A DNA stretch of 64,000 bases from Gordonia sp049847105 (GTDB taxonomy: Bacteria > Actinomycetota > Actinomycetes > Mycobacteriales > Mycobacteriaceae): positions 1,178,001-1,242,000 of the forward strand of contig NZ_JBNCNS010000001.1 in assembly GCF_049847105.1 (NCBI RefSeq), in the 5' to 3' direction. Below the pieces are notes generated by a model, which saw nothing but the letters and a program-made list of their open reading frames with translations, was not told the DNA's origin and did not search any database. Both the position numbers and the translations under genes were made by a program. Position 1 is the first letter of the stretch, and every line of letters starts with the position of its first letter. This document shows positions 33,236-41,481 of the stretch, piece by piece.

Positions 33236-33261
33236 ACAGGTTGCACGTAACTTTCATACAG
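33228..33261. promoter_or_regulatory. 12-bp direct repeat, period 22 bp, between tetR and hydrolase
   Basis: ACTTTCATACAG occurs at 33228-33239 and 33250-33261. The 22-bp period equals about two helical turns, so both copies face the same side of the DNA. The first copy overlaps the TetR start codon. Nearby CGTAACTT and CGTAAGTT add weak dyad symmetry. It is a likely operator for the TetR protein. Confidence 0.5.
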
Positions 33262-33307
33262 AGTGTTCGTAAGTTCACGACAAGCCTAGTCGAGAGGGTG
33301 AGAGCTC

Positions 33308-34162
33308 ATGACCGGCACGACGACCACCATCGAATTGCCTTCCGGAACCATCGAGCACACGACCTACGGTCCCGAGGACTCGCCGTACCCGCCGATCGTC
33401 TTCGTCCATGGCGCGGTCGTCGACCATCGACTGTGGCGACCGGTCGCCGAACTCCTCGCGCAGGCCGGCTACCGGTGCCATGCCCCGACCCTTCCGTTGG
33501 GATCCCACCACATACCGTGGGGGCCGGCGGCCGACCGCAGTCCGCAGGGAGCCGCGCGACTCGTCCGTGAGCTCGTCGCGCAACTCGGCCTCTCCGACGC
33601 GACATTGGTCGCGAACGACACCGGGGGCGCGGTGACCCAGTTCGCCCTCGATGCCGACCCGGACTTCGTCCGCGCTCTGGTCTTCACCAATTGCGATGCC
33701 TTCGAACTGTTCCCGCCACAACCGTTCGGTTTCGTCTTCGCCCTGATGCGTCAGCGTCCTCTGCTCAAGCCGATGGTCGAGAGCATGCGCGTCAAGGCGT
33801 TACGACACTCGTCGCTGGGCGTCGGTCTGCTGCTCGCCGATCCCGATCCCGACTTCACGCTCTCGGTCTTCGAGCCGATGCGTACCGACGCCCGCATCCG
33901 AGACGACTTCATCGCCTTCCTCAAGGAGATCGACCCGGCCGAACTCGCCGCGGTGACACCGCGACTTGCACGCACCGACCGGCCGGTGACCATGGTGTGG
34001 GGCGCCGACGATCGGTGCTTCACCCCAGCGCACGGTCGGCGCTTCGCGGCGGTCTTCCCGAACTCGCGCTTCATCGACGTCCCGAATGCGCGCACCTTTG
34101 TGCCACTCGACCAGCCGCGTGCGGTCGCCGACGCGATCGCCTCGACCACCGCGAGAATCTGA
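33308..34162 (+). CDS. Alpha/beta hydrolase with Asp nucleophile
   Basis: A 284-residue alpha/beta hydrolase. VFVHGAVVDHRLW is the oxyanion region. The nucleophile elbow is LVANDTGGAVTQ with D104, as in dehalogenase/epoxide-hydrolase relatives. The usual C-terminal GH (catalytic His) is replaced in NARTFVPLDQP, where Thr occupies the His position; similar TFVP variants occur in this subfamily. GADDRCFTP is a possible acid region. The activity therefore cannot be named. It probably responds to the divergent TetR. Confidence 0.8.
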   Translation: MTGTTTTIELPSGTIEHTTYGPEDSPYPPIVFVHGAVVDHRLWRPVAELLAQAGYRCHAPTLPLGSHHIPWGPAADRSPQGAARLVRELVAQLGLSDATLVANDTGGAVTQFALDADPDFVRALVFTNCDAFELFPPQPFGFVFALMRQRPLLKPMVESMRVKALRHSSLGVGLLLADPDPDFTLSVFEPMRTDARIRDDFIAFLKEIDPAELAAVTPRLARTDRPVTMVWGADDRCFTPAHGRRFAAVFPNSRFIDVPNARTFVPLDQPRAVADAIASTTARI

Positions 34163-34238
34163 CGCCTCGCACGTCGCTGCGAAGAATTCTTTTCGGATCA
34201 GGCGTCGGAAAACGCCTCCGACGAACGACGATGAAGAT

Positions 34239-34793
34239 GTGAGCGGCGAACAAGATGGTCCGCCCCAGGGCGGAGCGCCGGCACTGCTGGCGGTGTACGA
34301 CGATGCACTGCCGGCCGTGTACGGCTACTTGCTGCGCCGGTGTTCGGATCGCCGGGTGGCCGAGGATCTCACCTCGGAGACCTTCCTGGCCGCGATGGAC
34401 ACCGTGCGCCGCGACGACGAGGCCCGTCCGACCACCCCATGGCTGATCGGGGTGGCGCGACACAAACTCGCCGACCATTGGCGCGCCATGCAGCGGACAC
34501 CCGAACCCGTCGAGCAACTCCCGGAATCGGTCGACGACGACTGGGAGATCCACCTCGACCGGATGGTGGCGCACTACACGCTGGGCACTCTGTCGCCGAC
34601 GCACCGGGCGGTGCTGACCCTGCGGTATGTCGACGACCTGACGGTCGGCGACTGTGCCGCGGTCCTCGGTCGCACCGTCGGTGCGACCGAAGCGCTGCTC
34701 ACCCGGGCCAAGCGGGCCTTTCGCGCGGCCTATCCGGACACCGATTCCCGGCCCGGCCAACCCCACCACACCCGGGGAGGAGGTCACGCATGA
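34239..34793 (+). CDS. ECF RNA polymerase sigma factor
   Basis: A 184-residue ECF sigma factor. Region 2 (LPAVYGYLLRRCSDRRVAEDL then TSETFLAAMDTVRR, and PWLIGVARHKLADHWR) and region 4 (LSPTHRAVLTLRYVDDLTVG, then AAVLGRTVGATEALLTRAKRAF) are intact. The start is GTG 34239, after a stop-free N-terminal lead. Its stop overlaps the ATG of the triple-VOC gene (ATGA). No anti-sigma gene is present; the short N-terminal extension of the partner is the only candidate. It likely drives its own operon. Confidence 0.88.
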   Translation: MSGEQDGPPQGGAPALLAVYDDALPAVYGYLLRRCSDRRVAEDLTSETFLAAMDTVRRDDEARPTTPWLIGVARHKLADHWRAMQRTPEPVEQLPESVDDDWEIHLDRMVAHYTLGTLSPTHRAVLTLRYVDDLTVGDCAAVLGRTVGATEALLTRAKRAFRAAYPDTDSRPGQPHHTRGGGHA

Positions 34794-36142
34794 GCGAGCA
34801 CAACAGCACCGAGAATCGCGGCCGCGCAACGCCGTCCGATCCGCTCGTCGTCCTGCGGGCCTCCGATACCCCCGGCTGGACCGAACCCGTCGCGCCTGAC
34901 GCCGACTTCGCCCGCACGCTGCGGGACCGACTCGAGCGTGGGGCCACCCTTCCGACAGGAGTTGTCATGAGTACATCGACCATGGAGACAGACGCAGCAT
35001 TGTCGAACGCAGCGTCGCCGACCCCGCCCGCCGTCGAACGGCCGGGCGCCCTCCCCTACCTGAATGTCGCCGACGCGCGAGCCGCGATCGACTGGTACGT
35101 CGCACATCTCGGCGCCCGTCTGCGCGGTGAACCGATCATCATGGACGACGGACGCGTCGGGCACGCCGAGCTCGAGATCGGCGGTGGTGCCATCTACCTC
35201 GCGGACGAGTTCGCCGAGATGGGACTCACCCGACCACAGGCCGGCAAGGTGTCGGTCAGTCTGATGCTGCCGGTCGACGACGCCGATGCCGCGGTCGCCA
35301 CAGCGGAGCGCGGTGGCGCGGCGGTCACCCTGGAACCACGTGACGGCTACGGCATGCGAAGCGGGACGATCGTCGACCCATTCGGCCATCGGTGGATGCT
35401 GGCCGGGCCGTCGACGGCGGGCGCACCGATCGACAACGGCATCCACACGGGCGACATTGTCTACATGTCGCTGCAGACCCCCGACGCCGGACGCGCGGCG
35501 CGCTTCTACGGCGCCGTGCTCGGCTGGAACTACGATCCGGAATCCCGGCAGGTCACCAACCTCGGTCACCGTCTGGGCATCTCGGACGCCGGCGGATACG
35601 GCTCGGGCACGCTCTACTGCGTCTACGCGGTCGACGACTTCGACGCCGCGCGGGACGCGATCGTTGCGGCAGGTGGCCAGGCGACCGTGGTCACCGAGGT
35701 TTCTCGCGACGGCACACAGGTCCTCGACGCCACCGACGATTCGGGAGTCGCCTTCTCGGTCCACGTCGCCGCCCCCGGCGAGCAGCGGCCAGACCAACAT
35801 CCCCGCGGAATCGGAGAGATGTCGTATCTGACCGTGCACACCGCCGACAGCTCGCGCTATCGCGCCTTCTACGGCGCCGTGCTCGGCTGGACCTTCCATG
35901 GCGGTCGCATCGACGACGGATGGGAGGTCGACGACGTCCGCCCGCAGGTCGGTATCGCCGGCGGGTCCGACAAGGCGGTGGCCGTACCGATGTGGAACGT
36001 CGCCGACATGGATGCGGCGGTCGAGCGGGTCGTCGCGGCAGGCGGCCGGGTCATCACCGAACCCGCTGGCCAGGCGTACGGCCTGATGGCCCTGTGTGCC
36101 GATGATCAGGGCACCGAGTTCTACCTGGGTCAGCTGTTCTGA
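34790..36142 (+). CDS. Three-domain VOC (glyoxalase-like) protein with N-terminal extension
   Basis: A 450-residue protein starting 4 nt inside the sigma gene after GGGGAGGAGG. Residues about 1-60 are a helical lead (DADFARTLRDRLERGATLP) seen in other ECF-linked VOC proteins. Three VOC domains follow: about 80-205 (PYLNVADARAAIDWYVAHLG...DPFGHRWMLA), 215-330 (VYMSLQTPDAGRAARFYGAVLGW) and 340-450 (SYLTVHTADSSRYRAFYGAVLGW). The first resembles a PhnB-like domain. Its function may be resistance to, or turnover of, a small reactive compound. An internal ATG at 34969 could make a form without the lead. Confidence 0.85.
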   Translation: MSEHNSTENRGRATPSDPLVVLRASDTPGWTEPVAPDADFARTLRDRLERGATLPTGVVMSTSTMETDAALSNAASPTPPAVERPGALPYLNVADARAAIDWYVAHLGARLRGEPIIMDDGRVGHAELEIGGGAIYLADEFAEMGLTRPQAGKVSVSLMLPVDDADAAVATAERGGAAVTLEPRDGYGMRSGTIVDPFGHRWMLAGPSTAGAPIDNGIHTGDIVYMSLQTPDAGRAARFYGAVLGWNYDPESRQVTNLGHRLGISDAGGYGSGTLYCVYAVDDFDAARDAIVAAGGQATVVTEVSRDGTQVLDATDDSGVAFSVHVAAPGEQRPDQHPRGIGEMSYLTVHTADSSRYRAFYGAVLGWTFHGGRIDDGWEVDDVRPQVGIAGGSDKAVAVPMWNVADMDAAVERVVAAGGRVITEPAGQAYGLMALCADDQGTEFYLGQLF

Positions 36143-36552
36143 TCTCGGGCGGCGTCGTAGGCGGTCCGGGAGACGGCAACGTCGGGAACGCGTGACTCGA
36201 CGAGTTCGATGATGCCCATCAGGCGGGCCGCGACGTCGGCCCCGAGGTCGGTGAGCGAGTACTCCACTTTCGGCGGGATCGTCTGCAGCACAGCACGGTT
36301 CACGAATCCATCGCGCTCCAGCGTCTGCAGGGTGACCGACAGCATCCGCTCACTGACCCCGTCGACCCGGCGTCGTAGTGCGTTGAAACGCAGGTCGCCC
36401 TCGTTGAGCGCCGCCAGCGCGAGCAACCCCCATCGGCTCGTCACGTTCTGCAAGACGTCGCGGGACTGACAATCGCGGGCGAACACATCCGCCTCGAGGG
36501 TCGGATCGCCCGCGACCTCCTTGATCGAAGACGCGGGTTCGGTGGCAGCCAT
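36130..36552 (-). CDS. HxlR-family regulator (QorR-like)
   Basis: A 140-residue winged-helix protein with DCQSRDVLQNVTSRWGLLALAAL, then LRFNALRRRVDGVSERMLSVTLQ, the HxlR core. The Cys of DCQSR matches the redox-sensitive Cys of QorR-type regulators. It is divergent from a QorB-like quinone reductase gene, the arrangement of QorR/QorB in Corynebacterium. The 3' end overlaps the convergent VOC gene by 13 bp. Confidence 0.87.
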   Translation of the reverse strand: MAATEPASSIKEVAGDPTLEADVFARDCQSRDVLQNVTSRWGLLALAALNEGDLRFNALRRRVDGVSERMLSVTLQTLERDGFVNRAVLQTIPPKVEYSLTDLGADVAARLMGIIELVESRVPDVAVSRTAYDAARDQNS

Positions 36553-36660
36553 ACCGCCAGTGTAGGCCACGTGAGAGCGTGTGCTTCTTCTCACGCTTGC
36601 ACCATACGAATAGTAAGTGCATGCTGTCACGGAACCACCACGATCCCAGGAGGAAACTCG

Positions 36661-37527
36661 ATGACCACATACGCGGTAACCGGCGCGACCGGCGGACTCG
36701 GCGGAAGCGCCGTCCGCTCCCTGCTCGAGCGGGGCGCTGCCCCAGCTGACGTCGTGGCGATCGTGCGTTCGCCCGAGAAGGCGGAGGCCCTGCGCGACGC
36801 CGGCGTCACCGTCCGCGTCGCCGACTACGGTGACGTCGATGCGCTGACCAGTGCCCTCACCGGCGTGGACCGGCTCTTCTTCGTATCCGGCTCCGAGGTG
36901 GGACAGCGAACTCCGCAGCACACCAACGTGATCGCCGCAGCGAAAACGGCCGGAGTCGGCTTCGTCGCATACAGCAGCATCCTCGACGCGGACACCAACC
37001 CGTTGGCGTTGGCGGCCGAGCATCTGGAGACGGAGAAGCTGATCGCCGACAGTGGACTGCGGTACTCATTCCTACGCAACAACTGGTACTGGGACAATTA
37101 CGTCGCCGGTGCCGGCGCTGCCATCGAATCCGGCATCCTCTACGGTGCGGCCGGCGACGGCAAGGTGGCCGGAGCCGCCCGCGACGACTACGCCGCGGCA
37201 GCCGCTGCCGTACTCCTGAGCGACGACCCGCGCCCGATCTATGAACTCGCCGGTTCCCAGCGGCTCGATTACACCGAGATCGCCGCGACGATCGCGGAGG
37301 TCTCGGGCACACCGATCCGTTACGAGAACCTGCCCGAGCAGGCGTACGCCGCCGCGCTCGAGGGGAACGGCGTTCCGGCGCCGTTCGCCGGCATCCTGGC
37401 GAACTCCGATGCGGGTATCGCCGTCGGCGCACTGGATTCCGACTCGACCGACCTTGCCGACCTGCTCGGACGACCGTTGGTGTCGCTCGCCGACGTCCTG
37501 AAGGCCGGGCTGGCCCTCCACGTCTGA
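36661..37527 (+). CDS. NmrA-like NAD(P)H:quinone oxidoreductase (QorB-like)
   Basis: A 288-residue atypical SDR. YAVTGATGGLGGSAV is the NAD(P)-binding loop at about 4-18, and there is no YxxxK pair, as expected for NmrA/QorB proteins. AYSSILDADTNPLALAAEHLETEKLI and RYSFLRNNWYWDNY are typical QorB blocks. It reduces quinones using NADPH. AGGAGG precedes the ATG. The divergent HxlR protein is the likely redox-responsive repressor. A short TGCAC...GTGCA inverted repeat lies in the gap, near 36598-36620. Confidence 0.87.
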   Translation: MTTYAVTGATGGLGGSAVRSLLERGAAPADVVAIVRSPEKAEALRDAGVTVRVADYGDVDALTSALTGVDRLFFVSGSEVGQRTPQHTNVIAAAKTAGVGFVAYSSILDADTNPLALAAEHLETEKLIADSGLRYSFLRNNWYWDNYVAGAGAAIESGILYGAAGDGKVAGAARDDYAAAAAAVLLSDDPRPIYELAGSQRLDYTEIAATIAEVSGTPIRYENLPEQAYAAALEGNGVPAPFAGILANSDAGIAVGALDSDSTDLADLLGRPLVSLADVLKAGLALHV

Positions 37528-37534
37528 GGACCGA

Positions 37535-38014
37535 TCAGCCACGGGTCTGCACCAGACCCACGAGCATGACCACGAATCCGGCCACCGCCGCGAACGCCCG
37601 GACGATGTTCCACCGCACCCACGGTCGCACGAAATCCTCCCAGACCGTGGGTGCGTCGGCCGACGACACCGAGCCTGCGCCGTCCAGCCGGGTGTTGAGC
37701 GGAACGTTGACGCCCATGGTGATGAGAAGGGCCACGAGGTAGAGGACAACCGCGACGATCAGCCACCACCGCAGCGTCTCCTGCCACCACAGCGCGATAC
37801 CGAGCGCACCGAACACCAACCCGCCGAAGAAGATCAGCGCGAACACAGGATTGAGGATCGCGGCATTGATGCGCGCCATCGCGACCACCGCGACCTGTGC
37901 GCCGGCACGATTCAGCCCGGGCATCACCGCGTACGCGAACGCCGACAACAGGCCCGCGCTCAGGCCCATGGTCGTGACCGTCAGGACGAGAATTCCGTCA
38001 CGGAGCTGGTTCAT
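37535..38014 (-). CDS. DUF1772 membrane protein (anthrone-oxygenase-like)
   Basis: A 159-residue protein with four membrane helices. The N-terminal helix (TMGLSAGLLSAFAYAVMPGL) and the loop NVPLNTRLD in the middle are the DUF1772 landmarks. Some relatives oxidise anthrones in polyketide pathways, but no such pathway is near. Its ATG overlaps the stop of the NAD-binding gene by 4 nt, so the two are coupled and probably regulated by the AraC protein upstream. Confidence 0.85.
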   Translation of the reverse strand: MNQLRDGILVLTVTTMGLSAGLLSAFAYAVMPGLNRAGAQVAVVAMARINAAILNPVFALIFFGGLVFGALGIALWWQETLRWWLIVAVVLYLVALLITMGVNVPLNTRLDGAGSVSSADAPTVWEDFVRPWVRWNIVRAFAAVAGFVVMLVGLVQTRG

Positions 38015-38871
38015 CGCGACACCGCCTCATCGACAAGGGAACTCACGTAGTCGGCGAAGTCCGTCGGCGGGCGACCGAGGACGCGGGCGACGTCGCCCGA
38101 CAAGCGCGCGTTGCGCCCGTCGAACAACGTGCCGAACAACGACGACAACAGATCGACCTCATCGTCCGCCACGCCGACGTCGCGGAGCAGATCGCGATAA
38201 TCCTGTGCACCGACATGATTGAACGAGACGGCCCGGCCACGCGCGGCACCGATCTCGGCGGCCGCCTCGGCGAAGGTCAGCAGGCGCGGTCCGGTCAGCT
38301 CATAGGTCTGCCCGGCGTGAGGACTGACACCCTGCGACGTCTCGTCGAGCAGGGCGGCCACCGCCACCTCGGCGATGTCACGGGTGTCCACGAACGGCTC
38401 ACTCACCTCGCCGACCGGCAGAGTCAGTGAGCCCTCGGCGATCTCCGGCGCAAAGCCGCCCTCCGAGAAATTCTGATCGAACCAGGCGCATGAGAGGACT
38501 GTCGACTCCGCGCGAGCGGCGTGCACGATGCGTCCGGCCTCCTGCGCTTCCCCCTCACCCCGTCCGGCGAGCAGAACCAGCCGCCCCACCCCGGCGGCAT
38601 CGGCGAGACGGACCAGCTCCGCGATGTCGTCGGTGGCGCCGGGCACGATGAGGTCGGGTTGATACGCGATGTAGACGGCCCCGGCTCCGGCGAGCGCCGG
38701 TGCCCACGTGGAGCGTTCGGACCAATCGAATCTCGTCGCGCTGGACCGGCCGGCCCTGCGCACGAGCCGGCCCCGCCTCTCGAGTTGGTCGGCGACGTGG
38801 CGGCCGGTCTTGCCGGTCGCCCCGATGACGAGAACGGGTACTGATTCGGGTTGGGTCGTGTGGTGGTTCAT
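38011..38871 (-). CDS. NAD(P)-binding NmrA-like protein
   Basis: A 286-residue atypical SDR. VLVIGATGKTGRHVADQL is the cofactor loop at about 13-30. LVLLAGRGEGEAQEAG and SCAWFDQNFSEGGF are shared with NmrA-type proteins, and the C-terminus holds the LGRPPTDFADYV block common in this group. It is either a redox sensor or a reductase. It is the first gene of a two-gene unit with the DUF1772 protein, divergent from an AraC regulator. Confidence 0.87.
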   Translation of the reverse strand: MNHHTTQPESVPVLVIGATGKTGRHVADQLERRGRLVRRAGRSSATRFDWSERSTWAPALAGAGAVYIAYQPDLIVPGATDDIAELVRLADAAGVGRLVLLAGRGEGEAQEAGRIVHAARAESTVLSCAWFDQNFSEGGFAPEIAEGSLTLPVGEVSEPFVDTRDIAEVAVAALLDETSQGVSPHAGQTYELTGPRLLTFAEAAAEIGAARGRAVSFNHVGAQDYRDLLRDVGVADDEVDLLSSLFGTLFDGRNARLSGDVARVLGRPPTDFADYVSSLVDEAVSR

Positions 38872-38925
38872 GCGTTCAGTTCACAGCGTCGGATCGAGAC
38901 GTTCCATAGCTGATTGGCTCAGATA

Positions 38926-38954
38926 CATACGAGATCGTCTCGTCGGGTCGTATG
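38926..38954. promoter_or_regulatory. Inverted repeat upstream of AraC gene
   Basis: CATACGA at 38926-38932 and TCGTATG at 38948-38954 form a perfect 7-bp inverted repeat, 15 nt apart. The right arm includes the first possible ATG (38952) of the AraC gene. Located in the 92-bp divergent gap, it is a candidate site for the AraC protein or its co-regulator. Confidence 0.45.
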
Positions 38955-38963
38955 CTCGAGGCC

Positions 38964-39941
38964 ATGGATGCACTCGGCAGTCTCCTCAACGGACCTCGCG
39001 CCCAGAGCCCGATGCTGTTGCGGATGGCGATGAGGGCGCCATGGTCGGTGCGCATCGAGGACACCGCCCCACTGACCGTCGTCGCGGTCACCCGCGGAAC
39101 CTCGACGCTCACCTATGACGACGGCACCGAACACCCCGTCGCGGCCGGCGACGTCGCGCTCATCCGCGGCACCCACCCGTACACGATCGCCCACGACCCT
39201 GCGCACCATTGGGTCGCCCGGATCGACGCCAACGGCGACTGTTTCGATCCCACCGGCACGCACAGCGTCGCCGAGGACATGTGCTTCGGCGTCCGGTCGT
39301 GGGGCAACTGCGCCGACGACTCGGCTGCCGACGCCATCATGCTCATCGGCACCTACGCGAGCGGGGAGGTCAGCCAGCGCCTGCTCGCCGCCCTCGACAG
39401 GTTCACGGTGATTCCCATGCACGATCACCCGTTGGTGTCGATGATGGAAACCGAGATCGTCCGCGATTCCCCCGCACAGGAAGCCGTGTTGAACCGCCTC
39501 CTCGATCTGGTGCTGATCACCGGCCTGCGTCAATCGATGGAATCGGGTCGGGTTCGGGCCGCGCAGTGGTACCGCGCGCACACAGATCCAGTGATTGGAC
39601 ATGCACTTCGGTTGCTCCACAACAACATCGACCAACAGTGGACGGTCGCCTCCCTGGCCTCGGCAACCGGGGTGTCGCGCGCGGTGCTGGCCCGGCGATT
39701 CACCGACCTCGTCGGCGAGCCGCCGATGACCTACCTCACGGAGTGGCGGCTGTCGTTGGCCGCAGATCTCCTGGCAGACCGCACCACATCCCTGAGTTCG
39801 ATTGCCCGCCACGTCGGCTACGGCAGCCCGTTCGCGTTCAGCGCCGCCTTCAAACGTCGGCGCGGGGTGAGCCCGGCCGCCTACCGTGCACAGATGACCG
39901 ACGGCGACGACGCGACAGCAGCGGGGCTCATGGTTCACTGA
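38964..39941 (+). CDS. AraC-family regulator (cupin plus HTH)
   Basis: A 325-residue regulator: an N-terminal cupin-type sensor (about 30-190: VTRGTSTLTYDDGTEHPVAAGD, in part) and a C-terminal double helix-turn-helix (about 225-315: WTVASLASATGVSRAVLARRF, and SIARHVGYGSPFAFSAAFKR). ATG 38964 is chosen; ATG 38952 would add four residues and lies inside a palindrome. It faces the NmrA-like/DUF1772 unit, which it probably activates. The stop overlaps the ATG of the next gene by one base. Confidence 0.88.
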   Translation: MDALGSLLNGPRAQSPMLLRMAMRAPWSVRIEDTAPLTVVAVTRGTSTLTYDDGTEHPVAAGDVALIRGTHPYTIAHDPAHHWVARIDANGDCFDPTGTHSVAEDMCFGVRSWGNCADDSAADAIMLIGTYASGEVSQRLLAALDRFTVIPMHDHPLVSMMETEIVRDSPAQEAVLNRLLDLVLITGLRQSMESGRVRAAQWYRAHTDPVIGHALRLLHNNIDQQWTVASLASATGVSRAVLARRFTDLVGEPPMTYLTEWRLSLAADLLADRTTSLSSIARHVGYGSPFAFSAAFKRRRGVSPAAYRAQMTDGDDATAAGLMVH

Positions 39942-41260
39942 TGGCCATGTCCATCCGCTCGTCGCTCGCCGGTCTCGTGCGGCGCATGCCCTTCGGCATC
40001 GGCACGGTGACGATGCTTCTCGTCGCTGCGATGGTCGCGTCGGTCGCGGCGATCCTCGCCATCGGTACACCGGCGGACAACTCGACCGAGTACCGCGACG
40101 GCCACCTGCGCGGCTACGCCACCGAGCCCGACGTCGCGTGGACACAGTCGAGCGACACGTTGCCCGGCTATCGCGCCGACTCCGGCGTCGAGGTGGTCGA
40201 CACGTGGCGCGACGAATGGCTCCTCGCGTATCCGTCCGGACTCGGCCGCGCCTTCGTCCTGGTGAACGCGAGGGCCGGCTCACCGCTGTGGAAAGATCCC
40301 GTGGTCGCCGGACTCGGCGGCTGCGGACTCAACGATCTCGGGCAGGTCGGCTGCGCCATCAAGCTCGGCGGGGTCCCCGACGGCTTCTATCTGATCGACG
40401 ACACCGGCACTCCCACTTCGGGTACCGACCTCGACGACACCGAGCACGTCGTCGGCGTGGGCACGGACTATCTCCGCATCGACCAGGCCGGATATCGCGC
40501 GACCCTCCGCGACCCGACGGGCCGCGAGATCTGGTCGCGCACCTTCGCCGCCTCGGCTCAGGCGAGGACCCGACCCGACGGCGTTCTGATCGTCAGCACC
40601 GCGGACGGCACACGATTCGTCCTCGACCCGGCCACCGGGGCCGACCGCCTCTCGTGCAGCCAGTGCGACATCACCTCGTTCGACACCGGTATCACCGTGC
40701 AGTACAACGAGTTCGGCCGCGAGCGGGTTGCCACGTACGCGGTCACCGAGGGTGACGTACAGACTCCCCCGGTCGCCGTCTCCGACGGACTCCGGGTTCT
40801 CGGAGGTAAGTCGACGCTGCCCGTCCTGACCGGCACCGGTGACGGTCAGGTCCAGGCCACCCAAGGCCGATACGAGATCCGCGACCCGGCGCGAGAGGAT
40901 GCGCTCTGGCAGATCACCGACCCGGAACTGTCGAAGGCGAACACCAAGCCCTGCGGCACCGAGGTGGCGTTCGCCCTCAAGGATCGGACCCGGCTCTTCT
41001 ACACCCTCGCGGACGGCAAGCGGATCGGCCGGATGGACCCTCCCGCGTTCGACAGACCGGAGAGCAACATCGACCACCTGTCGTGCGTCGGCTCGTCGGG
41101 CACGACCATGATCTTCGCCGACTCCGACCAGGTCACGGCCATCGACACCACGACCGGACAGATCTCCTGGACGCGGTCGGTGATCGGCACCACCGAGGCC
41201 GTGGACGGCTACCTCGTCCTTCACGAAGGCACCTCGATCACGGTCCTGCGGCCCCACTGA
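39941..41260 (+). CDS. Membrane-anchored PQQ-type beta-propeller protein, unknown function
   Basis: A 439-residue protein with one N-terminal membrane helix (about 20-42: TVTMLLVAAMVASVAAILAI) and an extracytoplasmic domain of repeated beta strands. The repeats DGTRFVLDPATGADRL, SDQVTAIDTTTGQISWTRS and GYRATLRDPTGREIWSR resemble PQQ/quinoprotein-like blades. No catalytic site is visible. It starts within the last base of the AraC stop (TGATG), an unusual neighbour for a regulator, and is followed by a cell-wall lytic gene. Envelope scaffold or sensor are possibilities. Confidence 0.7.
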   Translation: MAMSIRSSLAGLVRRMPFGIGTVTMLLVAAMVASVAAILAIGTPADNSTEYRDGHLRGYATEPDVAWTQSSDTLPGYRADSGVEVVDTWRDEWLLAYPSGLGRAFVLVNARAGSPLWKDPVVAGLGGCGLNDLGQVGCAIKLGGVPDGFYLIDDTGTPTSGTDLDDTEHVVGVGTDYLRIDQAGYRATLRDPTGREIWSRTFAASAQARTRPDGVLIVSTADGTRFVLDPATGADRLSCSQCDITSFDTGITVQYNEFGRERVATYAVTEGDVQTPPVAVSDGLRVLGGKSTLPVLTGTGDGQVQATQGRYEIRDPAREDALWQITDPELSKANTKPCGTEVAFALKDRTRLFYTLADGKRIGRMDPPAFDRPESNIDHLSCVGSSGTTMIFADSDQVTAIDTTTGQISWTRSVIGTTEAVDGYLVLHEGTSITVLRPH

Positions 41261-41299
41261 ATCGTCGGCCGCGACTGTGCGTGGCGTCACACCGAATCC

Positions 41300-41450
41300 G
41301 GTTCCAGAGCGCTGAACTGCGCCACTCCGAACGCCTTCAGGAATATCTCAGATTTGATAACAGCAAGATAACGGTGCACCCAAGAATTGGTGTACGGTCG
41401 GCGACGGTCGATGGTCGCTCTGGGGGGGGACCACACCGGGTAAGCAGTCC
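41300..41450 (+). ncRNA. Candidate structured leader (possible c-di-AMP riboswitch)
   Basis: The 221-bp region before the transglycosylase holds AGAGCG (41306-41311) able to pair with CGCTCT (41416-41421). This is followed by CGCTGAAC inside the stem and by a G8 run, GACCA and CGGGTAAGC after it. In Actinobacteria, ydaO-type riboswitches precede genes for wall hydrolases, and these fragments are suggestive. The expected GGGGUGAAUC block is not seen, so the assignment is weak. The region may alternatively hold only a promoter and an ordinary untranslated leader. Confidence 0.28.
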
Positions 41451-41481
41451 ACCGATGTGTTGTTCGCGAGGTTGATTCGTC

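Noticed and set aside
33308..34162. Assigned as haloalkane dehalogenase because of the Asp nucleophile
   Set aside because: The Trp next to the nucleophile in dehalogenases is Thr here, and the catalytic His block is altered.
39209..41260. A 683-codon frame that would fuse part of AraC to the propeller
   Set aside because: The first 244 codons are an Arg-rich shadow of the AraC gene; the propeller starts at 39941.
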